A stretch of DNA of 64,000 nt from Reyranella soli (GTDB lineage: Bacteria > Pseudomonadota > Alphaproteobacteria > Reyranellales > Reyranellaceae): contig NZ_BKAJ01000018.1 in the NCBI RefSeq assembly GCF_007992495.1, positions 62,001 to 126,000 on the forward strand. The letters are read 5' to 3'. Below, piece after piece: positions 9,007-16,035 of this stretch. The notes beneath the pieces were generated by a model, which was given only the letters and a program-made list of their open reading frames with translations, ran no database searches and had not been told where the DNA came from. Made by a program: the position numbers and the translations under genes. Each line of letters begins with the position of its first letter. The first letter of the stretch is position 1.

Positions 9007-9073
9007 CTTCCGGACCGCCGGCCTCCGGCCGGCATCATGATCATGAGCCGGCCAGAGGCCGGCGGTCCGGAAG
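9007..9073. repeat. REP-like palindrome, type A, copy 2
   Basis: The outer arms CTTCCGGACCGCCGGCCT and AGGCCGGCGGTCCGGAAG enclose an inner palindrome CATGATCATG. The tail GGAAGATCATGA matches the other copies. It sits between divergently oriented genes (VOC and DUF808), so a terminator role is unlikely here. That argues for a mobile or REP-type repeat. Confidence 0.85.
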
Positions 9074-9145
9074 ATCATGAGCGGGCGGGTAGGTCGCGGT
9101 AGACCGCGACCCAGCCCGCGGTCCGCGCTTCGCTAAAGATGGTGA

Positions 9146-10147
9146 ATGATGAGCGTTGGTTTGATGGCCCTCTTCGACGATGTCGCGACCTTGGCCAAGG
9201 CGGCCGCCGCCTCGATCGACGACGTCGCGGGCCAGGCTGCCAAGGCCGGGACCAAGGCCGCCGGCGTCGTCATCGACGATACCGCCGTCACGCCGCGCTA
9301 TCTCACCGACTTCAGCCCGGCCCGCGAGCTGCCGGTCGTCGGCCGCATCGCGCTCGGCTCGCTGAAGAACAAGCTCCTGTTCCTCCTGCCGGCGGCCCTG
9401 GTGCTGAGCCTGCTGCTGCCCCAGGCGATCACGCCGCTGCTGATGCTGGGCGGCGCCTATCTCTGCTACGAAGGCGTGGAGAAGGTCTACGAGGCGCTCT
9501 TTCCACACGACGCGCAGGCCCACGAGGCCAGGCTCGAGACGGTGGCCATCGATGCGAAGACCTTCGAGGAGCAGAAGGTCGCGAGCGCCATCAAGACCGA
9601 CTTCATCCTCTCGGCCGAGATCATGGCCATCACCCTGGCCGCCGTCCCTTCCGACAACTTCTTTACCCAAGCGATCATCCTCGCCGTCGTCGCCGTTGGC
9701 ATAACGGTGGCGGTCTACGGCGTCGTCGCCCTGATCGTCAAAGCCGACGATGTCGGCCTGGTGCTGGCACGCCTGTCGCCGGCGTCGCTTGCAGCCGCGC
9801 CGTTGCGCGTGACCGGCCGTGCGCTCGTCCAGGGCATGCCCTACCTGCTGAGCGGCCTTGGCACCATCGGCACCGCCGCGATGATCTGGGTCGGCGGCGG
9901 CATCATCCTTCATGGCCTCGAGGCGTACGGCCTGGGCTGGCCGAGCCACGCGCTGCACGACGCCGGCGCCGCCGTCGCGCGCGCCGCTCCCTTCGCCGGA
10001 GCGTTCCTGGCCTGGCTGGCGGAAGCCGCGGGCGCCGGCGTGGCCGGGATCGTCATCGGCCTGGCCGCCATCCCCCTCACCAGCCGCGTGCTGTCGCCGC
10101 TCTGGCGACGCGTGAAATCACAGATCCTGCGGAAACGCTCCGCTTGA
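9146..10147 (+). CDS. DUF808 (YedI-like) inner-membrane protein
   Basis: 333 residues. SVGLMALFDDVATLAKAAAA at the N-terminus and 'DDTAVTPRYLTDFSPARELPV' are hallmark DUF808 blocks. Hydrophobic segments near residues 75-110, 150-195, 230-260 and 270-315 predict a multi-pass membrane protein. The family is widespread but its role is unknown. The start is ATGATG, so either methionine is possible. The next gene starts 48 bp downstream on the same strand. Confidence 0.9.
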   Translation: MMSVGLMALFDDVATLAKAAAASIDDVAGQAAKAGTKAAGVVIDDTAVTPRYLTDFSPARELPVVGRIALGSLKNKLLFLLPAALVLSLLLPQAITPLLMLGGAYLCYEGVEKVYEALFPHDAQAHEARLETVAIDAKTFEEQKVASAIKTDFILSAEIMAITLAAVPSDNFFTQAIILAVVAVGITVAVYGVVALIVKADDVGLVLARLSPASLAAAPLRVTGRALVQGMPYLLSGLGTIGTAAMIWVGGGIILHGLEAYGLGWPSHALHDAGAAVARAAPFAGAFLAWLAEAAGAGVAGIVIGLAAIPLTSRVLSPLWRRVKSQILRKRSA

Positions 10148-10194
10148 AACGGCCTTTATCCCGACCCATTTGGCGTGCACCGGAGCTTATGGCA

Positions 10195-11925
10195 ATGCGA
10201 CTGACCATACGTGCGGCCGTGGCCGGATCTGCAATGATCTCGGCCGCGCTTTGGTGCGGCTCACTGCATGCACAGAGCCAGCAACAGGTGGACGCCTGCG
10301 AGGCCAAAGGCAATCCGCCGCTCGATACCGTGATCGGCGGCTGCACGGCACTCATTCAGTCGGGCACCTACGCCGGGCGAGATCTTGCCACGGTCTTCAT
10401 CATTCGTGCGGCCGCCCATCAGCGCAAAGGCGACCTCGACCGTGCCATTCAGGACTACGATCAGGCGATCAAGCTCGATCCAGGCAGCGCCATCGCCTAC
10501 TACAATCGCGGTGTAGCCTACGGCGCCAAGAAGGATTGGGATCTCGCCATCCAGAGCTACGATCAGGCAATCAGGCATAACCCCAACGACGCGGCAGCCT
10601 TCCGCAATCGTGGTGACGCTCACCTGGAGAAGCAGCAGTTCGATCGGGCCATAGAGGATTTCGACCAGGCGACGAAGCTCGATCCGAAAGATGCGACGGC
10701 CTACGCCTGGCGCGCCGGCGCCTACATGCGCAAAGATGCGCTCGACCGCGCCATCGGCGACTACGATCAGGCGCTACGGCTAGACCCGCGCAACGCGACG
10801 ACTTTCTATAGCCGCGGCCTGGCCTATGGCCGTACTGGACAATGGCGTCGCGCGATCGAAGACTACGACGAGGCGATCAAGCTCGATCCAAAGCTCGCGG
10901 CCGCCTTCTACGGTCGCGGCTTCGCGTTCCAGAAGCAGGATGAGCTCGATCGGGCCATACAGGACTTCGACCAGGCGCTCAGGCTCGAACCCAATGACGC
11001 ATCGGCTCTTGCTCTTCGCGGCTCCGCCTATCAGCGCAAGGGGGAACTCGACCGGGCCATCGAAGATTTCACGCGAGCCATCGCGATCGACGCGAACGAT
11101 GCCGCGACCTTCCACAATCGCGGCGTCGCCAACAGCAGCAAGCGGCAATGGGACTCCGCCATTCAGGATTTCGACCAGGTGATCAGGCTTCAGCCGGACG
11201 ATGCCTCCGCCTTCGCCTACCGCGGCGCCGCCTATCAACGCAAAGGCGAGCTCGACCGCGCCCTGCAAGACTTCGATCGGGCGATTGAGCTTGATCCCCG
11301 GCTAGCCGTTGCCTTCACCTATCGAGGGACCGCCTACAGCACGCGGGGAGACTGGGACCAGGCCATCAAGGAATACAGCCGGGCGATAGAGCTCAATCCG
11401 AAGGACGTCGCCGCCTTCTACAATCGCGGCATAGCCCACAGCCGAAGGCAGCAGTGGGACTTCGCCGCCCGGGATTTCGATGAAGCGATCAGGCTCAATC
11501 CAGATGACGCTTCGGCCTACCGCAATCGCGGCTTGGCCTACCAAAGGCTGCTTCGACTCGACGCCGCCATCGCGGATTTCGACCGGGCGGCCGAGCTCAA
11601 CCCGAAGGATGCGGCTGCCTTCGCCTTCAGTGGCGGCATCCATCTGCGCAGGGGTGAGATCGACCGCGCTATCCAGGACTACGATCGAGCGCTGCGGATC
11701 GACCCGAACGATGCCACGACCTTCTACAATCGCGGCGTGGCCTACGGTACCAAGAAGGAGTGGGATCTGGCCGTTCAGGACTACGATCAGGCGCTCAAGC
11801 TCGAGCCGAAGTTCGCTGCCTCCTTGTACGGCCGGGGCGTCGCCAAGGAGCAAATGGGCGACAAGGCTGGCGCGGACGAAGACATCGCCGCAGCCAGGAA
11901 GATCGATCCGGACGTCGGGAAGTAG
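10195..11925 (+). CDS. secreted TPR-repeat protein, about 15 units
   Basis: 576 residues from the ATG at 10195. CGGAG lies 9 nt upstream, whereas the ATG at 10189 is only 3 nt from it. The signal peptide (MRLTIRAAVAGSAMISAALW, ending HAQ) exports it to the periplasm. After a short Cys-containing head (DACEAKG, IGGCTALI), fifteen consecutive 34-residue units repeat the pattern LDRAIQDYDQAIKLDPxxAxAxYNRG to the very end. TPR arrays are scaffolds for protein binding; no catalytic domain is present. The repeats are also visible in the DNA as a period of about 102 bp. Confidence 0.92.
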   Translation: MRLTIRAAVAGSAMISAALWCGSLHAQSQQQVDACEAKGNPPLDTVIGGCTALIQSGTYAGRDLATVFIIRAAAHQRKGDLDRAIQDYDQAIKLDPGSAIAYYNRGVAYGAKKDWDLAIQSYDQAIRHNPNDAAAFRNRGDAHLEKQQFDRAIEDFDQATKLDPKDATAYAWRAGAYMRKDALDRAIGDYDQALRLDPRNATTFYSRGLAYGRTGQWRRAIEDYDEAIKLDPKLAAAFYGRGFAFQKQDELDRAIQDFDQALRLEPNDASALALRGSAYQRKGELDRAIEDFTRAIAIDANDAATFHNRGVANSSKRQWDSAIQDFDQVIRLQPDDASAFAYRGAAYQRKGELDRALQDFDRAIELDPRLAVAFTYRGTAYSTRGDWDQAIKEYSRAIELNPKDVAAFYNRGIAHSRRQQWDFAARDFDEAIRLNPDDASAYRNRGLAYQRLLRLDAAIADFDRAAELNPKDAAAFAFSGGIHLRRGEIDRAIQDYDRALRIDPNDATTFYNRGVAYGTKKEWDLAVQDYDQALKLEPKFAASLYGRGVAKEQMGDKAGADEDIAAARKIDPDVGK

Positions 11926-11960
11926 CGCAGCCCGCGGTCCGCTTCGCTGATGGATGAGAT

Positions 11961-12935
11961 CTATGAAATCTTCACGTCCGCGGCGCGAATGATCGGCGCC
12001 CACTTGGCGAGCTCGTCCTTGATGAACTGCTCGGTGCGCTGGGGCGTGGTGTCCGGCGTCGGAATGGCGGCATTGCCCTCGAGGAATTTTATTGTGGCGG
12101 GATCGGCCATCGCCTGGCGACTTGCCTTGTCGAGCCGGTCGAGCACGTATTGCGGCAGGCCGGGCGGACCGAGGATGAGGTTGAAGGTGTAGGCCTCGTA
12201 GCCCTTCACGCCCGCCTCGCTCATGGTCGGGATCTCCGGGGCGATGGCGGCGCGCCTGGAATGGCAGAACGCCAGGATCCTGAGCTTGCCCGCGCGGTGC
12301 AGCGGCAGCAGCGTGCTGAAGGTCTCGAAGGACCAGGCGACGTTGCCGGCCATGACATCCTGCATGGCCGGGGCGCCCCCCTTGTAGGGCACGTGAAGCA
12401 CGTCCATGCCGCCGACCGCGCGTTTGAGGTATTCCGCCGCGAGGTGAACGATGCTGCCGAATCCGGCCGAGCCGTAGGAATACTTGCCGGGATTCTTCTT
12501 CATCAGCTCGACCAGCTCCATCATCGTGTCCGGCAGCGACGGGTTGGCATAGAACACCAGCGGGTTGACGCAGACCGACGAAATCGCCGTGAAGTCCTTG
12601 ATCGGGTCGTACGGCGGATTGACGTAGGCTGTGGGATTGATGGCGTGCGTCGACGAAGTCGCCATCAGAAGCGTGTAGCCGTCGGGCTTGGCGTTCTTCA
12701 CCTCCATGGCTCCGATCGAGCCCGCCGCGCCGCTCTTGTTGTCGACGATCACGGTCTGGCCGAGCTGGTGCGTCAGCTTGTCGGCGAACATGCGGCCGAT
12801 GACGTCGGTCGCCCCGCCCGCGGGGAACGGCACGACGAGGCGGATGGTGCGATCGGGAAACTTGGTGTCGGCGCGCGCGACAGCGGGTGCTGCGAGCGCG
12901 CCGAGACCGGCCGCAAGCAGATGACGGCGTTTCAT
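11961..12935 (-). CDS. Bug/TctC-family tripartite tricarboxylate transporter receptor
   Basis: 324 residues with GGGAG upstream of the ATG. A Tat-like leader MKRRHLLAAGLGALAAPAVA ends at ARA. The binding-protein signature is complete: 'RTIRLVVPFPAGGATDVIGR', 'VIVDNKSGAAGSIGAMEVKN', 'PDGYTLLMATSSTHAINP', 'VPYKGGAPAMQDVMAGNV' and 'PEIPTMSEAGVKGYEAY'. It captures small carboxylates in the periplasm. No TctA/TctB membrane genes are beside it, so it is an orphan receptor, common in soil alpha- and betaproteobacteria. Confidence 0.94.
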   Translation of the reverse strand: MKRRHLLAAGLGALAAPAVARADTKFPDRTIRLVVPFPAGGATDVIGRMFADKLTHQLGQTVIVDNKSGAAGSIGAMEVKNAKPDGYTLLMATSSTHAINPTAYVNPPYDPIKDFTAISSVCVNPLVFYANPSLPDTMMELVELMKKNPGKYSYGSAGFGSIVHLAAEYLKRAVGGMDVLHVPYKGGAPAMQDVMAGNVAWSFETFSTLLPLHRAGKLRILAFCHSRRAAIAPEIPTMSEAGVKGYEAYTFNLILGPPGLPQYVLDRLDKASRQAMADPATIKFLEGNAAIPTPDTTPQRTEQFIKDELAKWAPIIRAADVKIS

Positions 12936-13207
12936 GTGATGACTCCCTGTATGCTTGGTTGTTTGTCAGGTCAGGCGCTTCATTGAACCGGCCCGATCAC
13001 GCAGACGACCGAGCCGTCGATACGCGTACCGCCAACCTAAACTACGACAGGAGTACAGTGAGCTTTTCAGCAGGTCGTCCGTCCGGCTCGGTGCGACCAA
13101 CCCTGGGAAGAGCCAAACGGACGGCCGCCAGCATGCGCCTCTGGCGCCGTCCGGTCGAGAGCGTCCGGTCAGGATGGTGCCGTCCGGCCGGCCAGATAGC
13201 GCGTCGA
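12936..13207. other. intergenic, CGTCCGG-rich
   Basis: No gene is convincing here. The element CGTCCGG or its complement CCGGACG occurs several times between about 13078 and 13190 (near 13079, 13150, 13162 and 13181), partly palindromic. It may hold the promoter of the leftward Bug gene; no clear -10/-35 was recognised. Confidence 0.4.
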
Positions 13208-13855
13208 CTACGAGCCAGCCGCCGATCGGCTCTCATCGGATACGGCGAAATGCGCCAGTTGATCGGCGCGAGCCTTCTTGAACGAGGGGCGGTCGGTCAC
13301 GCGGGTCACATAGGCCTCGGTCGCGGGTCTATTGCCGGAAGAGCGAACTTTCGAGACGCGCAGGACATCCGCCATCAGCAGATCCGCGGCGGTGAAGCGA
13401 TCAGCCGCCAGCCATTCCCGCTCATTCAGAACTTTCTCGAGCTGGTCGAGGCGGTTTCCCATCCAGTCGGCAAGACCGTTGTCCTGCTCGCCGGTTATTT
13501 CGAGGAACCACCAAGGAACGGTAATCATCTCGATCGAGTTTAGCGCGGCGATCATCCATTGAACCGTTTCCGCTTCTCCAACCGGATCGCGGGGCATCAG
13601 CTTTTCGCTCTTCCGAGCCAAATGCAGCAGCCCGGCACCGCTCTCGAACATTTCCAGTTCGCCATCACTCAGGAATGGGACCTGGCCGAAGGGTTGGCGC
13701 GACAGGTGATTGGTCTCCCGTCCATCGAAAGGGACGGTTCGCACTGAATAAGCAAGTCCGGCTTCCTCGCACGCCCACCTCAGCCTCAGATCGCGGACAA
13801 AACCACGCGGACCTTTGGGCACCCAATCGTAGGTCCAAATGATCAGTTCGCTCAT
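13208..13855 (-). CDS. glutathione S-transferase-like protein
   Basis: 215 residues from the ATG at 13855. An in-frame extension to 13945 would be translated from the type-B repeat and is unlikely. The N-terminal thioredoxin-fold part has the cis-Pro block 'QPFGQVPFLSDGELEMFESGAGLLHLA', and the all-helical C-terminal domain has 'EREWLAADRFTAADLLMADVL'. The N-terminus (ELIIWTYDWVPKGPRGFVRDL) lacks an obvious catalytic Ser or Cys. Substrate and activity are unknown. The ribosome site is weak (GGAG 15 nt upstream). Confidence 0.85.
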   Translation of the reverse strand: MSELIIWTYDWVPKGPRGFVRDLRLRWACEEAGLAYSVRTVPFDGRETNHLSRQPFGQVPFLSDGELEMFESGAGLLHLARKSEKLMPRDPVGEAETVQWMIAALNSIEMITVPWWFLEITGEQDNGLADWMGNRLDQLEKVLNEREWLAADRFTAADLLMADVLRVSKVRSSGNRPATEAYVTRVTDRPSFKKARADQLAHFAVSDESRSAAGS

Positions 13856-13877
13856 GCTATCTGGCCCATTCTCCAGA

Positions 13878-13986
13878 ACCTCTCCTGAGGAGCTGCGCAA
13901 AGCGTGGCGCTTCGAAGGATGGCAACCAGTCTTGGCGTTGCCCACCCTTCGAGGCGCACCATTCAGGCGCTCCTCAGGGTGAGGTC
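13878..13986. repeat. REP-like palindrome, type B, copy 1
   Basis: The left side (CTCCTGAGGAGC, CTTCGAAGGATGG) mirrors the right side (CCCACCCTTCGAGGC, GCGCTCCTCAGGGTGAGG) around a GC-rich centre of about 25 nt. The same arms occur at 58759-58867. The element separates the GST and lipoprotein genes and fills nearly the whole gap. Confidence 0.8.
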
Positions 13987-13991
13987 AAGAG

Positions 13992-14231
13992 TTAGTATCC
14001 GCTGCCGTAATAGTCGTTCCGGGGCGTGGTCGCGGCGCCGATGGCCGCGCCGCCAAGGCCGCCGACCACCGCACCGCCCAACGGGGCGCCGACGGTCGAG
14101 CCGACCACGGCGCCGCTCGCCGCACCATTGGCGCCGCCGGTGACCGCGCGTTGTCCCGGGGTGTCGCCGCAAGCGGCCGTCAGCATCGACAGCGCCGACG
14201 CGATGATGGCCAGGGTTGCCGTTCGTGGCAT
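13992..14231 (-). CDS. small glycine-zipper lipoprotein
   Basis: 79 residues from the ATG at 14231 (AAGGAGG, 5 nt spacing). The lipobox is LTAACG with lipidated Cys about 21. The body is a Gly/Ala-rich alternation, AVTGGANGAASGAVVGSTVG and 'APLGGAVVGGLGGAAIGAAT'. This is the glycine-zipper pattern of SlyB/OmpA-like small lipoproteins that insert in the outer membrane. The C-terminus NDYYGSGY is short and polar. Such proteins usually support envelope integrity under stress. Confidence 0.88.
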   Translation of the reverse strand: MPRTATLAIIASALSMLTAACGDTPGQRAVTGGANGAASGAVVGSTVGAPLGGAVVGGLGGAAIGAATTPRNDYYGSGY

Positions 14232-14291
14232 CCGAGCCTCCTTCAAGCCGTTGTCACAAAGGAGAACGGCTCGTGCTGCGTCGGGTTGCCC

Positions 14292-15890
14292 CTAAAGCGC
14301 CGGCAACCCCGGCGGCGGACGGCGCATCATCGAAGCCTGCTCGTAGGCATAGGCCAGCCGCAGCAGCGTCGCCTCGCTCCAGGCGCCGCCGGTAAAGGTG
14401 ACGCCGATCGGAAAGTCCGGCGTCTTTCGATCGTTGACGCCGTTGGTGAAGCCCGCCGGCACCTGGACGCTGGGATAGCCCGCCTTGGCCGCGATGGCGC
14501 AGCCGGCAACGCCGGGAAACACCACGGCATCAAGCTTGTGCCGCGCCATGTAGGCGTCGAGCCCAAGCACCTTGGCGGACTGCAGGTCCATGGCCCGCGC
14601 TGACCGATACTCCAGTTCCGACAAATCGCCGCGCGTGGCCTCGGCGGCGAGGAAGAGGTCCTGGCAGAAGCGCAGCGCCTTCTTCGCGTTGCGCTGGTTG
14701 AAGGCGATGATGTCGGCCATGGTCTTGATCCTGGTGCCGACGGCCCAGTGGCGCAGGTAGAGATTGAGATCGCGCTTGAGCTCATAGATGAACACGATCG
14801 GTGGCGTGGCGAGATTGCCCTGGGTGCGGCTGAGCGGATTGCGGTTCAGCACGGTCATGGTCGTGCCCGGCCCGCCGATCCACCCGGCGGTCGGGATGCT
14901 GGCCCGCACCAGGATGGCGCCGCAGTCCGCCAGGACAGCCAGCGCCTTCTTCATCACCGCCTTCGCCCGCGGCGTCAGCTTGCCGAAGTAAACGTCGTTC
15001 AACGGATCGTCGGGGTCGCTCGGCACGCCGATGCGCGCGCCTTTCAGGCCGTCCTTGTCGAGGTGAGACGTGTAGTCCTTCGGCCGCTTCATCGGCCGCG
15101 TCGCAGGATCCATGGGATCGCGCGCCGCCATGACGTTCAGCAGGATCGCCGCATCGCGCACGGTGCGCGTCAGCGGGCCCGCCGTGTCCTGGCTGTGCGA
15201 GATCGGCAGGATGCCGGCGCGGCTTATGAGCCCGACCGTCGGCTTCACGGTGACAAGGCCGTTCTGCGTCGCGGGGCTGAGCAGCGAGCCCGAGGTCTCG
15301 GTGCCGACCGCCGCCGCGCACAGGCCGGCGGCGACGGCGACAGCGGAGCCGCCGCTCGAGCCACCGGGCAGCACCACGGGGATGCCGCGCTTGTCGACCA
15401 GCTTGGGGACATAGGGGTTCCTCACCTGCCCGCCCAGCGAACTGTAGCCCGAGGGCATGTCGATCGCGAGGATGTTGGCGAATTCCGTCAGGTTCGCCTT
15501 GCCCAGGATGACCGCGCCCGCGTCGCGCAGCCGCTTGACGACCGGCGCGTCGTCCCGGGCGCGCGCGCTCGCCAGCGCCAGCGAGCCGGCCGTCGTGTGC
15601 TGGCGATCGCCGGTCGCGATGTTGTCCTTGACCAGGATCGGCACGCCGGCCAGCGGCTGGCGCGCCGACGGCTTCACGCCGTCGAGGCGCGCCGCGATCT
15701 TCACCGCATCGGGATTGACCTCGCGAACGGAGTTGAGTCGCGGTCCGCCCTGGTCATAGGCCTTGATGCGCGCCAGGTACGCGCGGGTGAGGCCGCTCGC
15801 CGTGACCGTTCCCTCGCCCAGGGCCTCGACCACGTCGACGAGCGAAGCGTCCTCCACACCAAGACGCTTTCGCCGAACTAGTTTCGCCAT
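14292..15890 (-). CDS. amidase signature family hydrolase (second)
   Basis: 532 residues with GGGGGAGACGG before the ATG. The catalytic triad is intact: Lys in [14 protein letters not shown], serines in [15 protein letters not shown], and nucleophile Ser in [14 protein letters not shown]. '[20 protein letters not shown]' and '[19 protein letters not shown]' are conserved family blocks. It resembles peptide-amidase/AmiE2-like members of the GatA fold; with no gatB or gatC beside it, tRNA amidotransferase function is excluded. It is cytosolic. Confidence 0.93.
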   Translation of the reverse strand: MAKLVRRKRLGVEDASLVDVVEALGEGTVTASGLTRAYLARIKAYDQGGPRLNSVREVNPDAVKIAARLDGVKPSARQPLAGVPILVKDNIATGDRQHTTAGSLALASARARDDAPVVKRLRDAGAVILGKANLTEFANILAIDMPSGYSSLGGQVRNPYVPKLVDKRGIPVVLPGGSSGGSAVAVAAGLCAAAVGTETSGSLLSPATQNGLVTVKPTVGLISRAGILPISHSQDTAGPLTRTVRDAAILLNVMAARDPMDPATRPMKRPKDYTSHLDKDGLKGARIGVPSDPDDPLNDVYFGKLTPRAKAVMKKALAVLADCGAILVRASIPTAGWIGGPGTTMTVLNRNPLSRTQGNLATPPIVFIYELKRDLNLYLRHWAVGTRIKTMADIIAFNQRNAKKALRFCQDLFLAAEATRGDLSELEYRSARAMDLQSAKVLGLDAYMARHKLDAVVFPGVAGCAIAAKAGYPSVQVPAGFTNGVNDRKTPDFPIGVTFTGGAWSEATLLRLAYAYEQASMMRRPPPGLPAL

Positions 15891-15914
15891 CCGTCTCCCC
15901 CGCCATACGCTGAA

Positions 15915-15953
15915 GGCGCGACTTCACCTCACGGACCACCGATACGCAACAGC
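15915..15953. repeat. 39-bp direct repeat, left copy
   Basis: This segment matches 18979-19016 in the same orientation at 33 of 38 aligned bases, all five differences being transitions. Read on the minus strand it still encodes LLRIGGP followed by TGA, like the last codons of the 1062-residue protein at 18992. The two copies bracket the 840-residue gene. The right copy also contains the type-A core CGGACCGCCGGC, so a repeat-element origin is possible. Confidence 0.55.
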
Positions 15954-15979
15954 GCTGCAAAGCCCCGACCTCCCGACCG

Positions 15980-16035
15980 GAGCCGAGCCCCTCGACTACG
16001 CCGCCCTTCAGGCGGCTCGGCTCGGGATGACGGGA
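15980..16035. repeat. partial type-C repeat
   Basis: The string CTCGACTACGCCGCCCTTCA, then GGCGGCTCGGCTCGGGATGACGGG, shares the GTAGTCGAG and CGGGATGACGGG blocks with the long type-C element at 62641-62788. The last codons of the leftward 840-residue gene lie inside it, so that protein's C-terminal residues derive from repeat sequence. Confidence 0.6.

Noticed and set aside
9139..10188. A frame that would add 350 residues to the TPR protein.
   Set aside because: This stretch is the out-of-frame shadow of the DUF808 gene. The TPR gene has its own signal peptide and ribosome site at 10195.
10400..11900. Regular ~102-bp DNA repeats, considered as a CRISPR or satellite array.
   Set aside because: They encode 34-residue TPR units in one frame and have no constant repeat with variable spacers.
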